A stretch of 13,253 bases of DNA from Chloroflexota bacterium. Lineage in GTDB: Bacteria; Chloroflexota; Dehalococcoidia; DSTF01; RBG-16-68-14. Positions 1-6,891 of the stretch are shown here, piece by piece (the first letter of the stretch is position 1; each line of letters starts with the position of its first letter). A model generated the notes under the pieces. The model was not told the DNA's origin and did no database searches. It was given only the letters and a program-made list of their open reading frames with translations. The stretch lies in contig JADFRJ010000043.1 in NCBI GenBank assembly GCA_022561355.1, positions 1 through 13,253 on the forward strand, read 5' to 3'. The position numbers were made by a program, and so were the translations under genes.

Positions 1-158
1 CCCCGATAGAAGAGGAGCACGATGCGCCGGCGCGATACCACTTGGGACCGATGCGCCGGGGAGCCGTCAGAGTCCGGGAGCGAAAACTCGGGAACGATGT
101 CTCCGACCGCGAAGGGCCGCTGCGTGTCCCCGGCCTCTAGGTTCCGTGCGTCTCCCAT
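1..158 (-). CDS. Peroxiredoxin-like (AhpC/TSA, BCP-type) protein, N-terminal part
   Basis: The minus strand reads ATG at 158-156 followed by 52 open codons up to the window edge. The visible residues include VGDIVPEFSLPDSDG at about 18-32 and VLLFYRG at about 46-52. In AhpC/TSA peroxiredoxins the first is the G-x-x-A/V-P-x-F-x-L-x-D-x-x-G strand, and the second is the strand just before the peroxidatic cysteine (FYRG/FYPxxxTPxC). These enzymes reduce hydroperoxides in the cytoplasm using thiol donors. The catalytic cysteine would lie just outside the window, so activity and subclass cannot be judged. The start is fixed by a GGAGG Shine-Dalgarno sequence 7 nt upstream. The gene follows the GT-C gene on the same strand after a 108-bp gap in which I see no clear promoter or terminator, so co-transcription is possible. 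A thioredoxin-fold redoxin of another subfamily is the main alternative. Confidence 0.75.
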   Translation of the reverse strand, partial: MGDARNLEAGDTQRPFAVGDIVPEFSLPDSDGSPAHRSQVVSRRRIVLLFYR

Positions 159-165
159 TGTCAAA

Positions 166-170
166 CCTCC
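166..170 (-). promoter_or_regulatory. Strong Shine-Dalgarno site for the peroxiredoxin-like gene
   Basis: GGAGG on the minus strand lies 7 nt before the ATG at 158. It is the clearest ribosome binding site in the window and decides that start. Several other first genes here have none. Confidence 0.7.
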
Positions 171-266
171 AGTTTTCTCGGCGTTGGGTCTAAGCCTGCC
201 TGCCCCACGGCTGCCGGACGCTTGGTACAGGCCGGCCCATAAAGCGTAGCGCACACCGGTTCCAGC

Positions 267-1919
267 CTAGCGCAGGCGGGGCGACTGCAGGTCCGGGACG
301 GTGTCCCGGCGCTGGAGCAGATGCATCCAGCGGCCGCCGAGCTCCAGCGCGCGAACCTCGTAGTCGCGCCACAACCGCGCATCGGTCAGCAATAAATAGC
401 TGGCCGGCAGCAGCGAGGTCTCGCGAATGGACTGCAGCAGCTCCTCCGCTGTCAGCGGCTCGGCTCGGACCTGGGCGACGACGATGATCTCGGGGCGGAC
501 TTCGTCGTAGACGTAGTCGGCGTTGTACTTTTCGTGCCCGGTGATGCCGCTGCCCATGCCGGGGATCTCCGTGTGCGCGATGACGACGTCGTTCAGGCCG
601 AACATGTCCAGAAAGTCGCGGTCGATAGCGTAGTAGGCGGTCGCGCCGATGGCGAAGTCCGCGATCACGTAGTGCGGCGGCGTGTTCTCGTTCAGCCACT
701 CACCGAGCTGGCGGCGCTCCTCGATGCTCCGGCGTCCAAACGGCAGCAGCGCATCCTGGGACGCGGGCAGCAGCGCCAGCCCGCCGAGCGCAAGCGCCAG
801 CCCCGCTACTGCCAGGGTCTGCGCCCGCGGCAGGGCCGCGCGTTTGAGCAGAGTAGCGAAGCCCGCCAGTCCGCCGAGATACAGGAGCGGCAGCAGGGGC
901 GTGATGAATCGAGCGTGGGTGTCGCCTCCTTCCACCACCACACCGGCCAGCATCACGCCGGTGAGCGTGAGCAGGTAGGCGGCGTCCTGTCGCAGATGCC
1001 TGTTGGCCGCCAGGATGGCCAGGCCCACAACCATCGCGCCCAACTGGTACTGCAGTCCGGAAGCCGTGACGTGCTCCAGTCCACGGTCGAGCGCGGCCAG
1101 GTTCAGGCCGACTTTGGCGTAGTACGTGTTGGGCAGCAGGAAGTCGTAATAGGAGTAGCGCCAGAGGAAGTAGGAGCCATAGATGGCGAGGAAGACGCCG
1201 CCCCACGCGACGGCGCGGGCGGCCGCCTGCCGCCGGTTAGGGCTAGCCGCAACGTCGTACAGGACGAAGAGGCCGGTGACGCCCACGGCGATCAGCCCCT
1301 CTGGCCGCGTCATTGCCGTCGCGGCGAGGGCGAACGCGGACCAGGGGATACGCCCGCCACGCCGTTCCCGCAAGTAGAGGTAGGCGCTCCATGTGAGCAG
1401 GGCCATGAAGAGCGGGGTCTCCATGCCGGAGAAGCCCCAGAAGGCGACGCCGTCCGTTAACGCGAGGGCGAGCAGCACGGCGGCGAGGAGAGCAGGGCTG
1501 CGCAGGCCGCTCTTCGGCTGTTCGCCGCCCCAAAGACCCCAGATGCGGTAGACGGCGGCGAAGGTGGCGAGCAGCGAAAGGAAGCCGAGGACCCGTGAGG
1601 CGTCGACGAGATCGAAGCCGAGCTTGGCGAGGCCGGCGAGCGTGCCCATCCAGAGGAAGGTAGTGTAGCCCTCGACACGGCCTTCGCTGTTCCAGTTCGG
1701 GCCTAGGCCGTCCGCGAGGTGCTGCGAGTAGCGGAGGGTAATGTAGGCGTCGTCGGCGTAGAAGTCGAAGTAGAGCGGGCCGTGGACGAGGAGGAGGGCG
1801 GTGGCCCCGGCGAAGGCCGCGAGGACGGCGAGCCAGCGGCGGCTGGAGAGCGAGAGCACGGCCAACATCGTGACGGCGGCGATGGCCAAGCTGGTGAGGA
1901 CGTAGAAGGGAAAGGACAT
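267..1919 (-). CDS. GT-C family polytopic membrane glycosyltransferase (ArnT/AftB-like)
   Basis: This 550-residue protein is hydrophobic over about residues 1-385, with roughly ten membrane helices, and ends in a soluble domain of about 165 residues. Between the first helices is YADDAYITLRY (54-64), the aspartate pair at 56-57 being the metal/substrate signature of GT-C enzymes. It is followed by RVEGYTTFLW (81-90), GMETP (165-169), RPEG (205-208), PNTYYAK (263-269), GGD (331-333), DMFGLND (438-444) and GH (461-462). That series is typical of a bacterial GT-C group that transfers a sugar from a polyprenyl-phosphate donor on the outer face of the membrane to a glycan, lipid or protein. Donor and acceptor cannot be read from sequence. 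The ATG at 1919 has no in-frame start upstream and no Shine-Dalgarno. The gene overlaps no neighbour and lies downstream of the GGDEF-EAL gene on the same strand, with its own candidate promoter. Confidence 0.85.
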   Translation of the reverse strand: MSFPFYVLTSLAIAAVTMLAVLSLSSRRWLAVLAAFAGATALLLVHGPLYFDFYADDAYITLRYSQHLADGLGPNWNSEGRVEGYTTFLWMGTLAGLAKLGFDLVDASRVLGFLSLLATFAAVYRIWGLWGGEQPKSGLRSPALLAAVLLALALTDGVAFWGFSGMETPLFMALLTWSAYLYLRERRGGRIPWSAFALAATAMTRPEGLIAVGVTGLFVLYDVAASPNRRQAAARAVAWGGVFLAIYGSYFLWRYSYYDFLLPNTYYAKVGLNLAALDRGLEHVTASGLQYQLGAMVVGLAILAANRHLRQDAAYLLTLTGVMLAGVVVEGGDTHARFITPLLPLLYLGGLAGFATLLKRAALPRAQTLAVAGLALALGGLALLPASQDALLPFGRRSIEERRQLGEWLNENTPPHYVIADFAIGATAYYAIDRDFLDMFGLNDVVIAHTEIPGMGSGITGHEKYNADYVYDEVRPEIIVVAQVRAEPLTAEELLQSIRETSLLPASYLLLTDARLWRDYEVRALELGGRWMHLLQRRDTVPDLQSPRLR

Positions 1920-2198
1920 CGCGGCTACTCGGCCGCATCGGTCACGCCGACAGTGTCCGTGCGCCGGAGGAACCAGCTACCCAATAGGTCGAGCGAACGC
2001 ATCCCTGCCACGGTCCTTTCTATACACGCCGCCCTAGTGGAAGAATGTATAACAGCCCATCATGTCCCCCGCAAACATCCTCCCTGCAAGCTCGCTCACC
2101 CTGGCGAGCCCTGGGCGGCTACCACGTAGCGACGCTACAAGAACCGGAGCGGGAGCGCGTGTTAGCGGCCGGGGTTCCGCCTGAGCCTGGCTCTTCTA
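1920..2198. other. Intergenic region with leader and small hairpins
   Basis: This is the longest stretch without a confident gene. It holds the candidate GT-C promoter at 2046-2074 and a second -10-like TATAGA (minus, 2024-2019). It also holds a possible 25-codon leader ORF (minus, 2002-1925). Two perfect inverted repeats are present: GCTCGC/GCGAGC at 2090-2109 with an 8-nt loop, and GTAGC/GCTAC at 2126-2138 with a 3-nt loop. Neither is followed by a T run, so they are weak terminator candidates for the upstream GGDEF-EAL gene. I see no tRNA or recognisable riboswitch. Confidence 0.5.
2046..2074 (-). promoter_or_regulatory. Candidate promoter for the GT-C gene
   Basis: On the minus strand TTGCGG (2074-2069) is followed after 17 nt by TATACA (2051-2046), preceded by TG plus one base, giving an extended -10. 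Transcription would begin near 2039, leaving a leader of about 120 nt before the ATG at 1919. A weaker TATAGA at 2024-2019 could serve instead. Confidence 0.4.
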
Positions 2199-4478
2199 TC
2201 AGGCCACTTCTTGCGCGAGGAAGGTGGTGATGTCCGCGGGCTGACCAATGTGGTAGCCCTGGGCGAAATCGACTCCGAATTTCCGGAGGAGGTTCAGCGT
2301 CTGACCATCGCCGACGAACTCAGCGATCGTTGCCTTGCCGAGAGCTCGGCTGACCTCAACGATCGCTTTCACCAGGTGCTGATCCACCGTATCGTGCGGA
2401 AGATTGCGAATGAACGCACCGTCGATCTTGAGGTAGTCGACATCCAGGTTCTTGAGCTGATGCAGCGAAGAGAAGCCGACACCAAAGTCGTCCAACGCGA
2501 AGCGGCATCCTATTCGTTTCACGTCACTGATAAAGCGATTTGCTCGCTCCAGGTTGCTGATCGCGGCGGACTCCGTCACTTCAAACACGATTCTCTTTGG
2601 GTCGATCCGCGCAGCGGCCAACTCATTCGCGATGATCTTTGGCAGCTGATCGTCGTTAAAGCCGTGAGCAGAGATGTTGATCTCAAAGACGACATCTCGA
2701 TGCTTGCCACCGCCATACCGGTCCGCCAGCCTGATCCCATTACGTACCACCCACCTGTCGATCGGCCGCATCATCCCGAACCTCTCAGCGTGGTTGATGA
2801 ACTGTGCGGCTTCATACACCCCACCGTCAGCGGACGGCATACGCAACAACAACTCGTAGTTAGAAATCCCGCCATGGTTCAGGTCCAAGATGGGTTGCGC
2901 GTGCAGGATGAGCAGATCGTGCGCAACCGCCTCGGCGATTCGCCTGCGCCACTCCAGGCGTTTCTCGACCAAGCCATGGAGGTCCAACTCCCCGCCGTAG
3001 TCACAGACGCGGTTACGACCCGCTTCCTTTGCTTGATACATCGCCATGTCGGCGCTCGCGAGCAGCTCCTCCTGCGTTCGGCCGTCTTCGGGGATCCTGG
3101 CGATCCCAATGCTGGCCGTCATCGGCATCGCCTGCCCGTTCACGTTGAGCTCTTGACGGCCGATAGCATCCAAGAGCTTCTCACCGAATTCGCGCGCTCC
3201 TTCAATGTCTGTGTGCGGCAGGATGACTGTGAACTCATCGCCGCCGAGCCGGGCAACAACATCCGTCTCCCGCACTTGGGACAACAGCAGCTCACTGAAA
3301 CGAGTCAGCAGCTCGTCGCCGGCCGCATGGCCAAGCACGTCGTTGACGTCTTTGAAGTGGTCCAGATCCAGAAACAGGACGGCGCTTGAATACTCTCCGC
3401 GACGCGAGCGCCCAATCTCGAGATTTAGCTCCTCTTCAAACCTGCGCCGGTTAAACAATCCGGTAAGCGAATCGCGGCTCGCCAAGTGGGTCAGCTCCTG
3501 CTGAAACCGTTTTCTGCCGCTTTCGTCCCTCACAAAGCAGAGCATGCCGGTAAGCTTGCCCTTCTCTCGAAGCGGGTTCGCAGTCAGTCCCGCAGCGACG
3601 CTCTGGCCCGTCCGCGTAAACAGCTCTAGGTTCACGTCCGTGGAGGCCTCGCCAGCAGCACCGCGTTCCATGAGTTCCCCAACTGTATCCAAGTGGGTGC
3701 CCTGGACAATCTCACCAATGCTCATATCCAGCAGCTCTTCGCTGCTGTATCCCAGCATCTTTAGGCCGGCGGGGTTGATAGCCGTGAATCGGCCGTCCAG
3801 GTCGAGCGACCAAATCGCATCGTTCGAATGCTCGAACAAGGTCGAGATCCGCTCTTGACTGCGAGCGAGCGAACTCTGAAGGCGTCTCCGTTCGACTTCC
3901 CTAGCCAGCCCCAACAGCAGGAGCACGGCCAGGACGGCGCCGGCGAAGACGAGAGCTTCGTTGGTTGGGCTGAGTAGCATCCTGGACGAAACGACGACGT
4001 AGGATAACGAGAGCGCCCCGAACAGCAGCAGGTTCAGCTTCAAATAGTTTGGCGTGAGGAGCCGCAAGATCGAGATGTTTCGGAACGGGCGGCGACCGCT
4101 CCTGCCGTGCGTCTTAGCCGGGCGGCCGGCGGGATGCAGCTTGCTCAGAACTTTCAACGGAGGCTCAGAGGCTGCGCCTTCTTCCTTGGGGCCAGCGGCG
4201 ATCTCACCATTCGCCAGCATCGCGTCATACTCGCCGCGCAGATCCGGTGACACCAGCACTCTGTAGGCTTCGTTCGCATCTTCTAGCGTCGCCGCTGAGT
4301 GCTTGGAGGAAGCGCCATCCACCCGCCAGTCGTTCACGAACTGCCAGTACGCGCGTTCAACTACCTCGCCTGGGGCATCCCCATCGATGCCCAGAACCCG
4401 GTAGAAGTCGGGCAGGAGCCTATCACTACTCGCTGCGTTAGCCACTAAATGAGTATCGACCGTACGTAGCTTTGCCAA
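2199..4478 (-). CDS. J-like domain / PAS / GGDEF / EAL membrane c-di-GMP protein
   Basis: This 759-residue protein should make or break cyclic di-GMP at the membrane. Residues 24-86 resemble a DnaJ J domain (DFYRVLGI at the start, an AYRVL-SP-RGEYD end), but the HPD loop is replaced by WRVDG (51-55). Two membrane helices follow at about 146-165 and 176-193, then a PAS domain at about 209-325. The GGDEF domain keeps RLGGDEF (410-416) and an RETD inhibitory site (403-406) exactly five residues before GGDEF. The EAL domain has ELL (542-544) for EAL but keeps E542, N601, E633, D663-D664 (DDFG), K684, E720 and the AQGY end, so both activities look possible. The first codon taken is TTG at 4478. 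A GTG at 4445, 6 nt after GATACT, would give a 748-residue leaderless product without losing any domain, and I find it at least as likely. It is divergent from the propeller lipoprotein gene. Confidence 0.93.
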   Translation of the reverse strand: MAKLRTVDTHLVANAASSDRLLPDFYRVLGIDGDAPGEVVERAYWQFVNDWRVDGASSKHSAATLEDANEAYRVLVSPDLRGEYDAMLANGEIAAGPKEEGAASEPPLKVLSKLHPAGRPAKTHGRSGRRPFRNISILRLLTPNYLKLNLLLFGALSLSYVVVSSRMLLSPTNEALVFAGAVLAVLLLLGLAREVERRRLQSSLARSQERISTLFEHSNDAIWSLDLDGRFTAINPAGLKMLGYSSEELLDMSIGEIVQGTHLDTVGELMERGAAGEASTDVNLELFTRTGQSVAAGLTANPLREKGKLTGMLCFVRDESGRKRFQQELTHLASRDSLTGLFNRRRFEEELNLEIGRSRRGEYSSAVLFLDLDHFKDVNDVLGHAAGDELLTRFSELLLSQVRETDVVARLGGDEFTVILPHTDIEGAREFGEKLLDAIGRQELNVNGQAMPMTASIGIARIPEDGRTQEELLASADMAMYQAKEAGRNRVCDYGGELDLHGLVEKRLEWRRRIAEAVAHDLLILHAQPILDLNHGGISNYELLLRMPSADGGVYEAAQFINHAERFGMMRPIDRWVVRNGIRLADRYGGGKHRDVVFEINISAHGFNDDQLPKIIANELAAARIDPKRIVFEVTESAAISNLERANRFISDVKRIGCRFALDDFGVGFSSLHQLKNLDVDYLKIDGAFIRNLPHDTVDQHLVKAIVEVSRALGKATIAEFVGDGQTLNLLRKFGVDFAQGYHIGQPADITTFLAQEVA
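4452..4478 (-). promoter_or_regulatory. Candidate promoter inside the annotated 5' end of the GGDEF-EAL gene
   Basis: On the minus strand TTGGCA (4478-4473) and GATACT (4457-4452) are separated by 15 nt, and GTG follows after exactly 6 nt (4445). This is the same geometry as the clear TAGAAT-6-ATG site at 12641. If real, the protein starts at that GTG and is leaderless. The 15-nt spacing is short, which weakens the case. Confidence 0.3.
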
Positions 4479-4559
4479 CAGTCCATACCGTATCTACAGC
4501 GCAAGCCTGCGAGCGGGCCGTGGCGGCGCGGTTTGAGCATCCTGCAATCCAGTACCGGC

Positions 4560-4588
4560 TTGCCTGCGTTAGCTTCACCGCGTAGGCT
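4560..4588 (+). promoter_or_regulatory. Promoter of the propeller lipoprotein gene
   Basis: TTGCCT (4560-4565), a 17-nt spacer, then TAGGCT (4583-4588), with the ATG 9 nt later at 4598. No Shine-Dalgarno sequence is present, so the mRNA is probably leaderless or has a leader of only a few bases. The same two hexamers recur before the reductase gene. Confidence 0.6.
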
Positions 4589-4597
4589 GTTCTGGTT

Positions 4598-5815
4598 ATG
4601 ACACATCAGCTACTTCCACGTACACTCACGATCGTTGTAGTGGCGATCTTAGCGTTGGCCATCGCCTGCTCCAGCGACTCCGACGACGGCCCATCAGGGT
4701 CACAGGAACGCATTGTGTTCATCTCCGACCGCGATGGGAACCCTGAGCTGTACGTCATGAACAGCGCCGGCTCAGACGTGCGACGCCTGACCGAGACCCC
4801 GGCTGAGGAGCTATCGCCAGTGTGGTCGCCGACGGGAGACGAGATCGCGTTCATCCGGATCGATGGCGACCGCACGGCGTACCTCGCGATCAACGCAGAC
4901 GGCACGAACGAACGGTTGCTGGCGGAGACAGACGTCCTCTATTCGCGATTGTCGAGCGCGGCCTGGTCGCCGGACGGCTCGCAGCTTGTGCTACAGCTCG
5001 CCCAGGACGGCGAGACGAACCTCTTCCTGGTGAACACTGATGGCAGCGGCCAGGAGGTGCTCAGCGAGGATGCGGAGCTGTTCGTCCCATCCTGGGCGCC
5101 CGATGGTGAGCGCATCCTCATCCAAGCCGGCCTGGCGCCAGCGCCACGGCTCTTCTCAGTGCCGTCTGATGGCACCGATCAACTAGAACTCACGGAGGAT
5201 GCGCGGCTCGCTAGCTGGTCGCCGGACGCATCCCAGATCGCCTTCATCAGCGAGCGCGATGGCAACAGCGAAGTCTACGTCATGAACGCGGACGGCACCG
5301 GCGTCGTCAACGTCTCGCAGAGCGATGGGCCGGACGGACCCCCGATCGGCCCCGTCTGGTCACCGGACGGATCTCAGATCGCCTTCGCCTCGTTCCGAGA
5401 TGGGCGAGCGCAGATCCTGGCGGTCAACCCAGACGGAACCGGCCTCACCATCGTGGCGAGCCCGTCTGGCGCCACCGTCTCGCGTATCGACCAGATCGTG
5501 TGGTCGCCGGATGGGAGCCGCATTGCGTTTGCGGCCGCCATCGGCGAGCTGAATGAGGTCAGCGACGTCCTCGTCGTAAACGCGGACGGAACGGGCGTCC
5601 TCAACCTAACGAACAGCAACACGCTGACCGAGACGCTGGTTGGCTGGTCGAGCGACTCGAGCCGCATCTTCTTCATAGGCGAAGCGCAGACGAGTGCTTC
5701 GGCCTCTAACGTGAGAGCAGTCTTCTCAATCGCCGTGGACGGAACAGACCGGACGCCGGTGACGGATAATACTGAGGGTAACGATACTCAGGCAGCCATC
5801 TCGCCAATCGGTTAA
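4598..5815 (+). CDS. TolB-like PD40 beta-propeller lipoprotein
   Basis: This 405-residue exported protein has a signal peptide with a hydrophobic core (about 9-22) and a lipobox-like LAIAC, putting the lipidated cysteine at residue 24, then an Asp/Ser-rich linker. The rest is a run of PD40 (WD40-like) units, each with an N-A/T/P-DGT strand and a W-S-P-D-G-S-Q-I-A-F strand. I count eight DGT-type strands and seven WSPDG-type strands, and the C-terminal AAISPIG could close the ring against the first blade, giving an eight-bladed propeller. TolB itself has an extra N-terminal domain that is absent here, so this is not TolB proper. Such propellers usually bind proteins, glycans or peptides at the cell surface, and no catalytic motif is visible. 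It has its own promoter, is divergent from the GGDEF-EAL gene, and lies 53 bp before the reductase gene. Confidence 0.9.
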   Translation: MTHQLLPRTLTIVVVAILALAIACSSDSDDGPSGSQERIVFISDRDGNPELYVMNSAGSDVRRLTETPAEELSPVWSPTGDEIAFIRIDGDRTAYLAINADGTNERLLAETDVLYSRLSSAAWSPDGSQLVLQLAQDGETNLFLVNTDGSGQEVLSEDAELFVPSWAPDGERILIQAGLAPAPRLFSVPSDGTDQLELTEDARLASWSPDASQIAFISERDGNSEVYVMNADGTGVVNVSQSDGPDGPPIGPVWSPDGSQIAFASFRDGRAQILAVNPDGTGLTIVASPSGATVSRIDQIVWSPDGSRIAFAAAIGELNEVSDVLVVNADGTGVLNLTNSNTLTETLVGWSSDSSRIFFIGEAQTSASASNVRAVFSIAVDGTDRTPVTDNTEGNDTQAAISPIG

Positions 5816-5829
5816 CAGCCGAGAAGCCC

Positions 5830-5859
5830 TTGCCTACGCAGTCACGCCGCCGGTAGGCT
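5830..5859 (+). promoter_or_regulatory. Promoter of the ketopantoate reductase-family gene
   Basis: TTGCCT (5830-5835), an 18-nt spacer, then TAGGCT (5854-5859), with the ATG 9 nt later. Hexamers and distance to the start match the promoter at 4560-4588. No Shine-Dalgarno is visible. Confidence 0.6.
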
Positions 5860-5868
5860 GACCGAACG

Positions 5869-6849
5869 ATGCGTTACATCATCTACGGCGCTGGCGCTGT
5901 CGGCGGCGTGATCGGCGGCCGCCTGTTCCAGAACGGCCGCGACGTTGTCCTCATCGCCCGAGGCTCTCATCTAGAAGCGCTCCGCCGGAACGGGCTGACG
6001 TTGCAGTCCGCATCCGAGACGGCGCAGCTCCAGATTGCAACAGCGGGCAGCCCGGCGGAGATCGAGTTCCAGGACGGCGATGCGGTTCTTCTGACGATGA
6101 AGACACAGGACACGGAGGCCGCCCTCGACGAGTTGCGCGCCGCCGCCGGTGGCTCGGTCCCCGTCTTCTGTGCCCAGAACGGCGTCGAGAACGAACGCCT
6201 GGCGCTGCGGCGCTTCCAAAACGTCTACGGCATCACCGTGATGCTGCCGGCGGCCCATATGGAGCCGGGCGTCGTGCGATCGCATGCGTCGAACAAGAGC
6301 GGCATGCTCGACCTCGGGCGGTACCCCAGCGGCAGCGATGCGGTCGCGCAGGCCGTCGCGGACGATCTGAACGCCTCCGATTTCAGCGTGATCGTCCGCG
6401 ATGCGGTGATGCGCTGGAAGTACGCGAAGCTGCTCGGGAACCTGGGCAACGCATTACAGGCTGCCTGCGGTTTTGGCGCCGACTACGGCGACATCTACGC
6501 GGTGGTGCGCGACGAGGCCCTCGCCTGCTATCGCGCCGCCGCCATCGACTGCGCGGACGCGGACGAAGTGCGCGAGCGTCGCGACGGCGTGCTCGGCTTC
6601 GCCCCTAGCGGTCCGCGCCGCCAAGGCGGCTCATCGTGGCAGAGCCTGGCCCGCGGCACAGGCTCAATCGAGACCGACTTCCTCAACGGCCAAATCTCGC
6701 TGCTGGGCCGGCTGCACAACGTAGCTACCCCTGTCAACAGCGCCCTCCAGCACATTGCCGCCCGCCTCGTCCGCGAAGGCGCGCAGCCGGGGTCGCTGAC
6801 GCCCGATGACGTGCGGAGCGAGATCGCCACGCTCACGCATTCGGCCTAG
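5869..6849 (+). CDS. Ketopantoate reductase family protein (PanE/ApbA-like)
   Basis: This is a 326-residue NADP-dependent reductase. The N-terminal Rossmann fold is marked by GAGAVGGVIGG (7-17), a basic R31 after the second strand, and CAQNGVEN (101-108), the family's active-site Q-N-G motif. The C-terminal helical domain has RWKYAKLLGNLGNAL (182-196), which carries the catalytic lysine region (K184/K187) and the conserved asparagines. It is followed by the substrate loop SSWQSLARGTGSIETDFLNG, equivalent to S-x-x-x-D/R-x-x-x-G-x-x-T-E-x-D-x-x-N-G. The classical reaction reduces 2-dehydropantoate to pantoate for CoA synthesis. Many paralogues act on other 2-oxo acids and no panB or panC lies nearby, so I give no gene symbol. 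Length is close to the family norm of about 300. The start follows the shared TAGGCT promoter. The next gene begins 42 bp downstream. Confidence 0.9.
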   Translation: MRYIIYGAGAVGGVIGGRLFQNGRDVVLIARGSHLEALRRNGLTLQSASETAQLQIATAGSPAEIEFQDGDAVLLTMKTQDTEAALDELRAAAGGSVPVFCAQNGVENERLALRRFQNVYGITVMLPAAHMEPGVVRSHASNKSGMLDLGRYPSGSDAVAQAVADDLNASDFSVIVRDAVMRWKYAKLLGNLGNALQAACGFGADYGDIYAVVRDEALACYRAAAIDCADADEVRERRDGVLGFAPSGPRRQGGSSWQSLARGTGSIETDFLNGQISLLGRLHNVATPVNSALQHIAARLVREGAQPGSLTPDDVRSEIATLTHSA

Positions 6850-6875
6850 ACGGTGCGCGTACGCCCCGCTCGTGC

Positions 6876-6881
6876 TATCCT
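6876..6881 (+). promoter_or_regulatory. Weak -10-like box before the cohesin-like gene
   Basis: TATCCT lies 10 nt before the ATG at 6892, resembling the placement at the two upstream genes, but no -35 hexamer is found at 16-18 nt. The gene may instead be read through from the reductase gene. Confidence 0.3.
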
Positions 6882-6891
6882 CCGCGTCAGT

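Noticed and set aside
22..249. 75-codon plus-strand frame at the left edge
   Set aside because: The minus strand of the same region encodes a recognisable peroxiredoxin start with a strong Shine-Dalgarno, so the plus frame is a shadow.
534..1460. 308-codon plus-strand frame opposite the GT-C gene
   Set aside because: It lies antisense to conserved GT-C motifs, and its charged, low-complexity composition is typical of a shadow frame in high-GC DNA.
2141..2177. GAACC/GGTTC pair that might suggest a tRNA T-arm or terminator
   Set aside because: The arms are too far apart, with no cloverleaf, no anticodon arm and no T run.
2188..2198. GAGCC-A-GGCTC (minus) just after the GGDEF-EAL stop as an intrinsic terminator
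   Set aside because: The stem can close only four pairs over a three-base loop and no T run follows.
2211..3389. Long open frame (392 codons) on the plus strand opposite the GGDEF-EAL gene
   Set aside because: It is fully antisense to clear EAL and GGDEF motifs, resembles no known protein and is a by-product of codon composition.
4725..5640. Repeated DNA in the propeller gene as a tandem repeat or CRISPR-like array
   Set aside because: The similarity is at protein level (PD40 blades) with diverged DNA and no constant repeat or spacer.
6853..6891. GTG at 6853 as the start of the cohesin-like lipoprotein
   Set aside because: It would place an arginine-rich extension before the signal peptide and lies upstream of the -10-like box.
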